Shown here one piece after another: positions 1 through 11,500 of a stretch of 52,334 nucleotides of DNA. Position 1 is the first letter of the stretch. Each line of letters starts with the position of its first letter. Location: NCBI GenBank assembly GCA_031258945.1, contig JAIRME010000004.1, positions 1-52,334 on the forward strand, written 5' to 3'. The translations under genes were made by a program, and so were the position numbers. The notes below the pieces were generated by a model. The model made no database searches. It was not told the origin of the DNA and worked only from the letters and a program-made list of their open reading frames with translations. Source of the DNA: Mycoplasmataceae bacterium (GTDB lineage: Bacteria > Bacillota_I > Bacilli_A > Mycoplasmatales > Mycoplasmoidaceae).

Positions 1-79
1 TTAACAATTTAAATTAGATCAATTAACTACAAAAAGTGTAATATACTTACAAAAGTTTAAGGGCATTAAAAAACACCAT

Positions 80-463
80 ATGAAAATAATTAATACAGAA
101 AAAGCACCTAAAGCACTTGGGCCATATTCTCAAGCTATTATTGCTAATGATTTTTTATTTATTTCTGGGCAAATCCCTTTTGATCCAATTACCATGCAAA
201 AAGTGAGCGAAAATATCAAAGATCAGACTCGTCAATCATTAGAGAACATTAAAGCCATCGTAGAAAACGCTGGTGCAACTATGAAAGATATAGTACGTTG
301 TGGAGTATTTTTAAAAAATATGGATGATTTTACGGCAATGAATGAAGTGTATGCGGAGTATTTTAACGAATGAAAACCTGCTAGAAGTGCTGTAGAAGTA
401 GCTAGATTGCCCAAGGGTGTATTGATAGAAATTGAGGCTATTGCATGTTTAAAAAATAATTAG
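80..463 (+). CDS. ridA: RidA family reactive imine/enamine deaminase
   Basis: The product is 127 aa, the usual length for the RidA/YjgF/UK114 family, when the TGA at 371-373 is read as Trp. The family forms trimers that hydrolyse reactive 2-aminoacrylate-type enamines released by PLP enzymes. The N-terminus carries the family motif GPYSQA and FISGQIP. The C-terminal stretch [15 protein letters not shown] contains the conserved Arg that binds the substrate carboxylate, followed by the usual VLIEIEAIA strand. The stop is 3 nt before the ATG of the amino-acid permease, so the two genes are probably co-transcribed. That pairing fits a role in amino-acid-linked damage control, which is inference from context. 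Without code 4 the gene would be cut before the active-site Arg. Confidence 0.93.
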
Positions 464-466
464 TGT

Positions 467-2008
467 ATGAAACCAATTAGTGTATCAAATAAAAAAATAA
501 GTGTAAGTGATTTATCTAAAAAGAAACAGTTGGGTTTCATGTCTTGTATCATTGTTGTTATTGGTGCTTGTATTGGTGCAGGTATATTCTTTAAAAACGG
601 CAGTATCTTAACTAATACTCAAGGCAGTATAGTTTTATCGGTTGTTTGTTGATTGATTGCAGCAATTGGTGTAATTGCGATGGCTTTATGTTTGGCAGAA
701 ATCGTATCTGGTCAAAAACAACAATCTAATTTAGGCATCGCAGCTTGAATTAAGACATTTAACACTAAATACTTATATGACTCGTGTAAAAATTTTATCG
801 CTTATATTTACACGCCTATCATCTTAGTTTCTTTAGCGTATTATTTTGTTCAGGCAATGTTCCAAGGCATTAATCCTACCCATGCATTGCATTGATGAGC
901 TATTATGCTAATTGCTTTGGGAGTATTATTTTGATTTTTTTTCACATCAGGTTTATCGGTAAAATTTTTCAATGTGCAAAATTGAATTATTATGTCGGTG
1001 AAATTCATCCCCATTGTTTTTGCTCTTATTATTGGTTTCATATTCGTGGGTTCTAATCCCGTCGCCAATACACCGTTCCCTAGCTATACACAAAGTAATA
1101 CACCATTGTTTAGTCAATTATCACCCGTTTTTGGTATCATCGCCTCTATTCCTGCTATTTTCTTCGCATTCAATGGTTTTACCTATCCAGCTAATTTAAC
1201 AAGCGATATGAAAGAACCTAAAAAATTGCCTCTTACTATGACTTTAGGTTTAATTATTGTTACTCTAATTTATGTAGGCATTAGTGTATCCATGCTAATT
1301 TCGTCTAAAACTGGTGGGGTTGATGGTTTGAAAGGTTGATTACCAGATTGACTATACACCGTAATATACATATTAATCGCCGTCGGTATTTTAAGTGTAA
1401 TTAATGGCACTGTTACAACTAGTGTAAAAATTTATGAAGATTTAATTGCTAATAATCAAATTGCTTTTAGTCATAAATTTAATATTAGTAAAAAATACAA
1501 TGGGAAACCAATGGGTGGAGTACTATATGGATTGATTGTAACTTTTATTTTCTTTACTCTTTGTACAATCATTGGTTTGTTTTTCTCTAATACTGCTAAT
1601 CTACCTACCATGTTTGATACACAGACACAAGGTATTTTTTCATTTGTAGACATTATTTCCAACTGAGACGTATTGTTTATATTTATGTTTATCGGTGTAG
1701 CTATTTTAGGTTGCTTAATTAATCGTAAGACTCATAAAGTAGCTGTACAAAAAAGTAATATATTTAAACCGGCCGCATGAGTGGCTTTAATTTTATTGGG
1801 TATTAGTATTCTTTATTTATTAATTAGCATATTTGCAGATGTTGGATTGTCCATCCATTATGCATCGGCTGGTAAATATGATAATGCAACTGATAAACAA
1901 AATGCATTATTACAAACTTCACTGTCGGCTGTCATGTTTTTAATATATATCGGAGTTATTTTTATTCCTTCTTACATTACCAAAAAATATTCAATACATA
2001 AACATTAA
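467..2008 (+). CDS. APC-superfamily amino acid permease
   Basis: This 513-aa polytopic membrane protein has about 12 hydrophobic segments and several TGA-encoded Trp residues. The first transmembrane segment carries the APC signature GACIGAGIFFKN (about residues 32-43), the glycine-rich unwound helix that contacts the substrate amino group and carboxylate. Its length matches amino acid/polyamine/organocation antiporters and symporters (usually 450-520 aa). The substrate cannot be read from the sequence. It starts 3 nt after ridA and its end overlaps the end of the convergent recU gene by 4 nt, so no separate terminator fits between them. It likely imports amino acids for an organism that probably makes few of its own. 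Confidence 0.9.
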
Positions 2009-2484
2009 ATCTTTTCTAATAAATTAAGAATCCCCGGATACACAATTGAAAGTAATTGACATTCTTTCGCGATGCGATCATATTTGATGGTTTTTGTTTG
2101 ATTGATTTTTGTGCATTCATCAATCCATTTAATTGGCAATAAATGAAATTTATCGTGTAAAGAAAAATACACAATTACAAAAGCTATACTACCAGCATGC
2201 TCGGCTTTCAACAAATAACTATATTGATGTGGTTTTATCATTTCTACACTGAAATTAACTTGACTAGTCTGTTTTACCTCAAACTCTATATGCTTGCAAT
2301 TAGCAAATCCACAATAATCAACGGTAGATTTGCTCAATAATTTACCAATTACTAAATTACCATTCAATTCTTTTACTATCTTGATGGGGATATTTCTCTT
2401 TTCAATCAAGCAGTTGGTATTACTTAAATAATCAATCGTACGATTAACCACTTCTTCAGCATACATTCCACGATTAGCATACAT
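2005..2484 (-). CDS. recU: RecU-type Holliday junction resolvase
   Basis: The 159-aa product resembles the Firmicute/Mollicute RecU resolvase, which cuts four-way junctions during recombination and chromosome segregation. The N-terminus MYANRGMYAEEVVN matches the family's NRGM..E start. The nuclease core is visible as YCGF, then HIEFEVKQT (the E-x-K part of the PD-(D/E)XK active site), then HQYSYL, the I..HQ helix. The C-terminal half has the AFVIVYFS strand and a LLP motif as in RecU. It is slightly shorter than Bacillus RecU (about 200 aa), mainly by lacking an N-terminal tail. It overlaps the permease tail to tail. A start at 2484 is supported because MYANRG is the conserved beginning. Confidence 0.85.
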   Translation of the reverse strand: MYANRGMYAEEVVNRTIDYLSNTNCLIEKRNIPIKIVKELNGNLVIGKLLSKSTVDYCGFANCKHIEFEVKQTSQVNFSVEMIKPHQYSYLLKAEHAGSIAFVIVYFSLHDKFHLLPIKWIDECTKINQTKTIKYDRIAKECQLLSIVYPGILNLLEKI

Positions 2485-2614
2485 GATCTTTGTAATATGT
2501 AATATACAAAAAATAAAAAGATGACTTAAAAAATCTATTTTTTAACAATGCATCCGTTTTTAATGTCTGCATTATTAAATTTGCAAAAAAGATTAGAGAG
2601 AATAACTAAGAAGA
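2485..2614. other. Intergenic: recU promoter side and AT-only hairpin
   Basis: This 130-nt spacer separates the start of recU from the end of the DnaI-like gene. It holds an AT-only inverted repeat around 2526-2545 (TTAAAAAA, 4-nt loop, TTTTTTAA) that could end transcription of the helicase-loader gene, but it contains no G or C in the stem and is weak. A TATTAC-like sequence upstream of recU could be its -10. No further coding frame is seen. Confidence 0.35.
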
Positions 2615-3502
2615 CTAATAACGAAAATTATTACCAATTATTTGCATTTGCTTATTTTGAGTGAGAGCTCTAATTCGTTCAACTAGTCTTTCAGCATTGA
2701 AAGATTTGTGCATTAAATTAGATAGTTTCTTGTAAAAAGAATCAATACTCAAATTAGAAGTAAAAAAAGTTAATTTGTTATGATCCATACGATGATTTAA
2801 AATAATTAATAAATAATTATTATAAAATCAAATTTTTTCATCTTCGGCACCGAGATCATCCAAAAATAATACATCTACATTTTTCATTTTATTCACAATC
2901 TCATCGTTGACAGAATTTGGTTGATCGAATCCTTGTTTTAGTTTATAAGCAATTTCTGCACAATTTACAAATGCTACTGATTTTTCCCGCATAGCAAATT
3001 CATTAGCTAGTGCTATGGCCGTATAAGTCTTGCCAATCCCGACACTGCCATATACAAAAACACCATGTGCTTGTTTTGGTTGTTCCAACACTTGATGGTA
3101 GTAACGTAATACGGCCTTCTTAGATTCGTCAACTTTTTTACCAATAGATTCAATATTCAATAATATTTTTAATTTACTATTAGGAAAATGTCGAATCCAA
3201 TAGTGATTCTTAATTTGCAGTAATGCATATGTTTTGTCATTAGGTACAGAAATAACTTCCAACTTACCTTTAGTATTACGAATTAACTGGGTGTAGTAAA
3301 AGTACGGTTCTTGTTGATTATTAAAAACATCTTCTCTTTCCTTAATCATGTGAACTATCACCCCTAAATATTGTTTAAATTCTTGATCACTTAATGACAA
3401 ATCTTTAATGATAGGGTGATGACGATATTTATCTAATTCTTGTTCAACCACTTTATGATCATTTTTCATGTCATTGAGGATATGTAAATGTTTGCGATCC
3501 AT
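2615..3502 (-). CDS. dnaI: DnaI/DnaC-like replicative helicase loader (AAA+ ATPase)
   Basis: The product is 295 aa once the TGA at 2828-2830 is read as Trp. It has an N-terminal helical region of about 130 residues and a C-terminal AAA+ domain with Walker A GSVGIGKT (152-159), Walker B VLFLDDLGAE, sensor-1-like FFTSN and a C-terminal LVERIR motif typical of DnaC/DnaI loaders. Such proteins load the replicative helicase at the origin. It starts 4 nt after the stop of the DnaB/DnaD-like gene, the same order as dnaB-dnaI in Bacillus, which strongly supports the assignment. If TGA were a stop it would lack the sensor and arginine regions. Confidence 0.88.
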
Positions 3503-3505
3503 TAA

Positions 3506-4666
3506 CTATTCCTCAGGGATTCATTCCACCAGTGTTTCTTGTACCTTAACTTTTGGTGTTTCTACATGATAACTAGAATGGTGAGCAAATAGAAAATAAT
3601 CATAAATGCTAGTAAGTGACTTTAAACCCAAATTATTAACAGTTTGAGCAGTTTTAGTAATGTATTTAATATTTAATATGCCATTAGTTTTAAACAATGT
3701 GTAATCAACCAGAAGGTTAATGATGAAATCTGGTAATAAGTACTTATTACGTAATAAATTAATAATTTCTAACTGTTCTTTAGTTAGAGAAGATTTCAAG
3801 ATGGCTCGTAGATATTGTTCAGCATTCAATGATTGATAATCAGCAAATACTTTATTGTTTTGCGTTGGAGTCAAATGCTCTATAAACATTTTGCTGTTAC
3901 GATTAAGTTTAATATTTTGTAATATGTTAATATTATTCACACTATGAAGCATTTGGTGAAATTTTAAACGTAATAATTCCGGATCTACACGATAATCACG
4001 ATCATCAGTTAAAACCACTGCATTGTAAATTACGTGTTCAATTTCGTTAAAAGATAGATCATAATTTTTGAAATATGATTCTACAACCGCTTTAGCTTCT
4101 TTGCCAATAACAATCGGCAAAGAAGTACAAGCAGCAATTCGACGATATAGTTCATTAAAATTCATGAAAGATATTTCTTCAATTTCCTGGTCGTTAAAAA
4201 CAGATTCAAACGTAACTGTGATATTGTTAGCTTGGTGGGGTACACGATTAGCACTGTAAACATATTCTAGTTTCTGGTAGTTCATTTCACCTATTTGTTT
4301 AATTAATAAATGACGGAATCTTTGGTTTTCACTAAATGACTTAAAATTTAATGGTTCGTTAATAATAAAAGTATAGAGCGCATTATCCCTTTTAACTTCC
4401 AAATAAGATGTTAATAATCCTAACGCCTCTAATTTAATCCTTGTTTCACCAAATTCTACAATAGAACAGCCAATTTGTTTAAAAAAATCGCTCATTTCTG
4501 TAGCCGTACCTAAAGCAATGATTTGTTTTTGGGCTTCATGAACAAGATTAATATAAAGATTGGTCGCTTGAATACCCAAAATAGGAGCATATAAATCATG
4601 CAAAAAATGATCATTAAGGGTAAAAGCATATTTTTTAATGGCATGAAATCTAGCGTTTTGTTGCAT
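3506..4666 (-). CDS. dnaB: DnaB/DnaD-like replication initiation and membrane attachment protein
   Basis: The 386-aa protein (TGA at 3521-3523 read as Trp near the C-terminus) resembles the Gram-positive replication-initiation protein DnaB, not the hexameric helicase. Early residues FTLNDHFLHDLYAPILG and NLYINLVHEA fit the winged-helix N-terminal domain. The middle carries a helical DnaD-like region (LRAILKSSLTKEQLEIINLL, then YLLPDFIINLLVDYTL). There are no membrane segments. The call rests on this pattern and on the dnaI-like gene directly downstream. The start has a GGGAGAAGG ribosome binding site just upstream, which fixes the ATG at 4666. Sequence conservation is low, as is usual for this family in mycoplasmas. 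Confidence 0.78.
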
Positions 4667-4747
4667 GACCTTCTCCCTTCAAGTAAAAGCATTAACTCTA
4701 TATAAAAACAAAGACAAAAGTTAATGGTTTTATGAGTATATATACTT

Positions 4748-5323
4748 TTAAAAATTTTGTAAGATTTCTAAAATATTTTCTTTAAATTTCTTTAAATTTT
4801 TATAGTTTTCCACAACTATATACTTGGTTCTATTTCTTGTTTTTGTAGGGTATTCTAATTTTCCCACAAAACTTGTGGGAAATTTTCTTAGGTATGGCAT
4901 TTTTTTTGCTAAATTTTTATTTTTTAGTGTTTTTTTAGCGTCAATAAAAATTACCTTCTGAAAATACTTAGAAAACGCTGCTCTTTGATGCATATATATA
5001 CCCATTTCAACAAAAAAAATATCTGATTTTTTAAGCATTTTCTGCAATTGTGCTTGCATTAATGGAATTATTAATCTATTTAATTTTTTTAATTCTTTAG
5101 AATTAGAAAAAACTAATTTTCCAAGTCTTATTCGGTCAACTTGCACATTATTCACATAATTACTACCGAAATGTTTATTTATTAATTGATACCCTATTTT
5201 GTTTCACCTATATATACGATGAATATATCCATCCATATTAAAAGTATGAAAACCTTGATTTTTAATAATTTTTAAAGCTGTACTCTTGCCACTACCTATT
5301 TCACCAGTGATACATACTAACAT
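4748..5323 (-). CDS. coaE: Dephospho-CoA kinase
   Basis: The 191-aa product begins MLVCITGEIGSGKST, a P-loop (residues 7-14) at the extreme N-terminus as in CoaE, the enzyme that phosphorylates dephospho-CoA on the 3'-hydroxyl of ribose in the last step of CoA synthesis. The FNMDGYIH segment matches the family's DAD/D-x2 region, and a LID-like Arg/Lys-rich helix follows. One TGA is read as Trp (IYRWNK). Its start lies 2 nt after the fpg stop, the same mutM-coaE pairing seen in Bacillus. The ATG at 5323 is chosen because only it includes the whole P-loop. The C-terminal half is divergent and Lys-rich. Confidence 0.85.
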
Positions 5324-5325
5324 AA

Positions 5326-6156
5326 TTATTTTTGACACCTTGGGCAATAGTACGTCCCTCGCCCATTTACTTTGATTTTAATAATTTTACTTCCACAACA
5401 TACACAAGGTTTACCTTTTTTAGTATGAACTAATAACATTTTTTGAAATTGACCAGTATGATTAGCGTCGGATTTATAACTTGCGATAGTGGTACCACCA
5501 TATTTAATAGATTTCAACAATATTTTTTTGGCATATTTGGCAATATTATTAAAATCTTTTATAGTCAATGTACTAGCTTTCCTTGTGGGGTTTATTTTAC
5601 TTAGAAATAAAATTTCATCCGCATAGATGTTCCCAATTCCTGAAACATTAGTTTGATCCAAAATGGCAGTTTTAATTGCTTGATTGGAATTACTAATTTT
5701 ACTGCTTAGGTATTTACCAGTAAAAGTACTTTCTAATGGGTCCAAAGCTAATTTAGTTAATTGATGTGCCTTTAAATGTTGATGTTCTTTATAAATATGA
5801 AATGTACCAAAAATGCGTGAATCATAATATCTTAAAACATGTTTATTGTTAAGAAAAAATTCAATGCGTAAATGAGCTTTAGGAACAAAAGATTTTATCG
5901 TTTCATAAAATAGTTTGCCTTCCATACGTAAATGAACCACTAATGTTTTTTGGTGTGTTAGATGAAAAATCAAAAACTTACCTTTTCGTTCAATATTGAT
6001 TATCTTTTCATTCAACAGAAATTTCTTAAATATTAATGGTGTACTATTTTTTAATAGTTTTACTTTGTAAATCTTTACATCAATGATACGTTGTTGTAAT
6101 AGGCCACTATTATTTAACGTGTTAATAATTGTTTGGACTTCAGGTAGTTCAGGCAC
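5326..6156 (-). CDS. mutM: Formamidopyrimidine-DNA glycosylase (Fpg/MutM)
   Basis: The 276-aa enzyme excises 8-oxoguanine and other oxidised purines and nicks the abasic site. It starts PELPEVQTI after the initiator: Pro2 is the Schiff-base nucleophile and Glu3 the conserved acid. The helix-two-turn-helix NVSGIGNIYADEILF and the C-terminal zinc finger CVCC...CPRC are intact. The initiator codon is GTG (6154-6156); an ATG 2 nt upstream is out of frame and would not give the essential proline at position 2. It follows manA with a 1-nt gap and precedes coaE by 2 nt. Confidence 0.96.
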   Translation of the reverse strand: MPELPEVQTIINTLNNSGLLQQRIIDVKIYKVKLLKNSTPLIFKKFLLNEKIINIERKGKFLIFHLTHQKTLVVHLRMEGKLFYETIKSFVPKAHLRIEFFLNNKHVLRYYDSRIFGTFHIYKEHQHLKAHQLTKLALDPLESTFTGKYLSSKISNSNQAIKTAILDQTNVSGIGNIYADEILFLSKINPTRKASTLTIKDFNNIAKYAKKILLKSIKYGGTTIASYKSDANHTGQFQKMLLVHTKKGKPCVCCGSKIIKIKVNGRGTYYCPRCQK

Positions 6157-6157
6157 A

Positions 6158-7063
6158 TTATCTCCTAATGTAAGAAACTATCAAAGTTAGTTTACCGTTT
6201 AATTTAAATGTGAGATCATTATTACCAATAATAAATGTTGAGCCTTTCTTAATTGGTTTATCTTCGATATAACCGTTACCTTCTATTACTACACATTGTA
6301 ATCAACAACCGTAAGATAAATCATAACTATTAGTGCCATCGTTCTTAATTTCTTTAATGGAAAAAAAAGGTGTTGTTAATAATTCATCATTTTCATGCTC
6401 TAACTTAGGCTGCACGAAGGGGACATTAATATTTTCCATAGATTCATGTATATTTAACGGACGATCTTTTTGATTACGTTCATAATCATATAAACGAAAA
6501 GTAGTGTCAGAAGATTGTTGAATTTCTAAAATAACCAATCCTTTTTTTAAAGCATGTACTGTCCCGCTTGGAACATAAAATAAGTCTTGCTTACGAACTG
6601 ATACAAAATTAAGCAACTTTTCTCATTTCTTGTCATGTACTAAACTTATTAATTCATCTTTTGTTTGTGCTTTGTGGCCATAAACTATTTGTGCATTAGT
6701 TTTGGCATCCAAAATATATCATGCTTCACTTTTAGGTAGAACATTTTTATGAGAATTAGCATAGTCAATCGTTGGGTGTACTTGAATGCTTAAATCTTCT
6801 TGACAGTCTAATAACTTTACTAATAATGGATAATGTTTGCTTTCATGATAATTAAAAAAAGCACGATGATCTTGATAGAAATCAAATAAAGTTGTATTGT
6901 TATGCTCTTCGTTGAGAATGATTGATGATTTCCCTTCAATACCACTAATAATTCAAGCTTCTCCTAAATTGTCTGAGGAACTAATACCATAATTTTGGAG
7001 ATTGTGACCTCCCCATGTTTTTTTTACTAAATATGGTTTTAAAAATAAAATATTATTTTTCAT
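6158..7063 (-). CDS. manA: Mannose-6-phosphate isomerase, class I
   Basis: The 301-aa product interconverts mannose-6-phosphate and fructose-6-phosphate. Visible family features are KKTWGGH near the N-terminus, the zinc-binding QVHP motif (residues 94-97), SEAWYIL, and VPSGTVHAL with the second metal histidine. The length matches the short Bacillus-type ManA (about 315 aa). Several TGAs encode Trp. It is the first gene of the manA-fpg-coaE run, with 1 nt separating its TAA from the GTG of fpg. It joins the fructose-6-phosphate pool fed by the NagA/NagB genes further along. Confidence 0.92.
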
Positions 7064-7192
7064 ATTCTTTCTCATTATACCTACTTATAATTCATGTATA
7101 TATTGATAAATATAAATGTGAAAAAATAAAGAAGATAATGACTAATTGTCTACTGATATAATCTTGATATTTTCTTAGCTCTAAATCTTCCC

Positions 7193-8524
7193 TCAATTAA
7201 GTTGTTGAACAGTTTTAGGATGATTATTCTTAATGATTTTATCTATCTTACCATTAGCCACTTTAATTGTCATAGTGGCTAAATCTGCCAGAATAGGATT
7301 GTGAGTCACAATAATAATAGTAGTTTTATATTTTTTATTAATATCAACAAATAATTGCATTATTTGTTTAGACATTTCTTCATCTATTGCACCAGTTGGT
7401 TCATCGCCGAAAATCAACATAGGATTTTTTGCCATGCTTCTTGAAATAGATACACGTTGTTGCTGCCCACCAGATAATTCACGCGGATATTTATTACGTT
7501 GTTCATAAATACCAACCGTTTTTAGTAAACCATCGATGTCTAAGCGTTTTTTTAAATCTTTTTGCAAATTACTACCAATTTCAACATTTTCTCTTACTGT
7601 TAAATTAGGTAATAAACCATATTGTTGAAAAATATAACCAATATTATCACGGCGAAATTTCGTTAATTGAGTTGAGTTATAACCAATTAAATTATGGTTG
7701 GCTACGATTGTTGTACCAGAAGTAGCGGTATCCATACCTGAAATGATATTTAGTAATGTAGTTTTACCACTGCCAGAAGGACCAAGAATAACTACAAATT
7801 CTCCATGCTTAATTTGCAAATTAACATCTTTTAGAACTTTTGTTACCAATGAACCATTAGTATAATATTTAACAACATTTCTTAGATCAATTAAATATTT
7901 ACTATTAATACGAGTACTAACTTTTTTGCTTGATTTTTCTAATTGTTTAACCAAAGTAGCTATGTATTTATTGGCAAAAGATTGTTTTAGACCTTTGATG
8001 TAGTCGGTATAATAATCAATTCTTTTCTTTAATTGTTTAATATGTATTTTTAAATAAATTCGATTGGGTCCATGTTTTTTAGGTAATACAATACTTCATA
8101 AATAGGTATAGCGCAATTTCATTCTATACAATCGTTTAGTTGAATTTTTAATTTTGTTAACGGTATGAACTTTGGAAGGGAAGAGCTCCTCTTGACTCAA
8201 TTCTTCGATATATTCAATGTATTTAGTTAATTGAGGTAAACTAAGATAGTTATAATTTTTGCTAGTAGATAATTGAGCTTTTTTGATTGCATAACGGTAA
8301 AGTGTCGTTTTTGCTAGTTGCTCATAATTTTGATTAATTAATCTTACTAATGAACGAGTGAATTTTGCAGATTGTTTAAATTCTCTATGATTTTTTGGTA
8401 CATAAGATTTAAATCGTCTTTCAATTTCATGAATTTGTTGATTATTTTTATCAATAATTTCATTACGATTATTTAAACGTTTTGTGAAATTATTAATAAA
8501 CTCATTCCGATTAATTGTTGGCAT
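7193..8524 (-). CDS. ABC transporter ATP-binding protein (MacB/LolD type) with long N-terminal extension
   Basis: The 443-aa protein has a normal ABC ATPase from about residue 210: Walker A GPSGSGKT (248-255), Q-loop, signature LSGGQQQR (350-357) and Walker B IFGDEP. The order and the short spacing place it in the MacB/LolD/FtsE class that works with FtsX-fold permeases. Ahead of this sits an unusual region of about 200 residues, rich in Lys, Arg, Asn and Gln and predicted helical, starting MPTINRNEFINNF. One TGA in this region is read as Trp, joining it in frame to the ATPase. It lies 2 nt after the permease stop, like the MG467/MG468 pair of Mycoplasma genitalium. The extension might bind the permease or the membrane; that is inference. 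Confidence 0.9.
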
Positions 8525-8526
8525 AA

Positions 8527-11500
8527 TTATCCTTTCATCATATCGATTAATCGTTCGCGTTTTAAGGAACTATAACCTCAAAACCCACTGACAGTAAAAA
8601 TTATTCCAATCGCTCCTATACCAATTAAAAACGATCATCACTTAGCGTTTAGTGTGAGTAATATACCTGCACCAAAGAAAATAATTGCTTGAAATCCATA
8701 AATCAATAGGAAACTCAATGGAATAGATAATAATAAACCAATTCCAATAACCGGAACATAAATCGACAAAAAAGAAGATACATTTTCTCTATCAGAATAT
8801 CCGAGAGCTTTTAATATGGCTGCTAATTTTTTGGAATCACCAATTAACATCACAGAAATTAACATAACGATAATAATAACCATTAAAGACACAATAGCTA
8901 AAACAACGGTTTCCACTTGAGAGATAGTATTAGATAAATTATTAAAAATAATGTAAGTCGAATCTCTGTCTTGCGCACCCGATACTAAAGAAATAAGTGA
9001 GGAGGTGCCATAAATAGAGGTTAACTTGTTAGTAAATTCATCAACTAGATCAATCATATCATTAAATTTTTGTTGTCTTTCTGGTGATTCACTAGAAGCA
9101 GCTTGTCAATCCACATATGCCTGATTAATTTTTTTACCGATTGATGATGTTCCATCAGGATTATCAGGGAGATCAATAATACCAGAAATAATATTAGCAA
9201 TTTCTAAATTAGCGCTTTGTTTTAATATATCTTTAGTTACATTAGAATTTAATGCATCGTTACCTGGATATATACCAGACGGTGAATATAAAGTCATTCC
9301 ACCATTAAGAATAGCACTACCATTATTTCTTCTAGTGAACACACCGTTAAAACCATAAGGTACTATTGTACCTTCACTCTCATCGTATGAAAGTGCAGGA
9401 TTAATGTTTGAATCATCAGTAGCAAATTTAGATAAATTTAATAAATCACTTATTTGATTTTTATCATAATCAGTAGAATTGGCAATGTTATAAGATTCTT
9501 CCCATCATTGTTTATTAAATATTTCATCAATTGTTGCATCTTCTTTTTCACTATTGAAGTATCAATTATTTAATTTGCATGTGTTATCAAAAGATTCATC
9601 ATTTTCTAATAGACTACTGCGTAATCCTAAAATATGATTAGCTAGTTGTTGATTAGTAAAATATTCCTCCCCTTGATATGTAGTATTAATGCCTACCACT
9701 TTAAAAGTTTGGATAGGATTGCTTGAATCATTTGCCATCTCTCTTGTAATTCGGTCTGCTTTATTATCAATCGTAAACTGAATATTATCCCCTACACTAA
9801 GATGATATTTGTGTTGTGCATAGGCGTTAATAATAATTGGATAAAACCCTTGTTTTATATCATTTATAGTATTGGTATCATTTAAAAGAGCATTAATCTT
9901 TTTGCCACCAGCATTAGTTAAATCAACATATTTACTATCAGATTTTAAGCCAACTACACGAACATTAGAATCGGTGCCAACTTTTTTACCTGATAAATAT
10001 GTATATGTTTCATCTGGTTCATCAAAGGATTTAAGTGGAATTTTATTGTATACAACAGAATAATCATTATCTAAGGCCGTGTCATAATCAACATTAGCTA
10101 TTTCAAAATTAGGTTTACCATCATTGCTGTCAACAGAATATACATAATTGATAAACGACATAAAATCTGGCTCCAAATTACCGATTGGAATACCAATAAA
10201 CGAAGAAATACAATTAGTCTTATTTAAAGTATAGTTGTAAGGACAGTTCGGATCAATTCTTTGATTAATAGGTAATTCTTCGCTTCTATTAAAGAATTGA
10301 TCTTCTTCATCTCTTTCTCTAATTTTGCTAAAATGTGAATCATTGTAATAATTTTTGTAATTGTTATTTGGATCAGGGTTTACCCCATCACCTCACATAA
10401 CTGCTTCACCTAATGCTTGAATCATCCTTACAGTACGTTGGTCTGATGTATTCTTGCTGTTTTCTGGCATTAGTGATACGGCAACGGACCACGGATTTGA
10501 AGTCATGCCTAACGCACCAACTGTAAAATTTAAAGCAGTTTCAATCATAGAACGATTTTTTAAATACATCAAATCATTAGCTTCACCAATTGCATCACTC
10601 ATCATTGGGTATAAAATGGAAGCATGTGTTTTACTTTGATCATCAATAAAACTTTGTTGAATATCACCACTTAGTGTTGGATGAGTAAGATCATATATAT
10701 CATAAGTCCAATCATAATAAACTTTTGGTATACCATAGTATTCATAACCTGTTGCACTCGGAAATACTGTGTCATATGATGAATCTTTTTCAGCAGACTG
10801 ACCATCAAAATAAATGGAAGGTATTCAATTTTTTCCTTCAATTGATTGAACAAAACCAGTTTGACCAAAAACATCTGCGTTTACTGGAATATATTGACCT
10901 CCCTGATTAGTTGGCGAATATAAATCAACAGCATAACTATAATTACGACTAGCAAAAGTGCTAGATTCAGCATAACTAAATTTACCAATCATATTAATAC
11001 CAAATACTAATGTAGAAATGGATAAACTTACCATAACAGATAGAACAATTAGCTTTCAAATGGAGTTAAAAGCAGTGGAAATTCTAAATTTAGTCATAAT
11101 CCCAAAACTACGAAATGGTTCTTTAATATGACGAGCAATGAAACTACCTTTAAATTCACTACCGTTTTTCATCAAATTAACTGTTTTTTCCCGTAATTGA
11201 ATGAAGATAGAAATTATTGAAACTGCTATGAAAATTAAAAATGGCACTAAAATAGCAAACAATAGTACTAAAATGTTAAAAGAAGCAATGGGTGTAGGCA
11301 ACATTCAATAGTTAGAAAATAAACTAATAGCAGGTTTTTGTAAAAAGAAACCAATGAGATACCCACTAAATCCACCTAAAATCGCTGGTAGTAAAGCAAA
11401 GGGCATCAATGAAAAAGCAATTCTACGCTTACTAATACCGTTAGCCTGCATAACACCAATTTGTGTACGATTATTACTAATATACCTTTGAATAACAATA

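Noticed and set aside
8096-8524. A separate 142-aa gene ahead of the ABC ATPase
   Set aside because: The TGA at 8096-8098 is Trp in code 4 and the frame continues without a stop into the ATPase, so it is an extension of that protein.
10671-10910. Overlapping frames on both strands within the giant permease gene
   Set aside because: They are shadows of the 1605-codon frame, which is continuous with TGA as Trp and carries recognisable FtsX segments on both sides.
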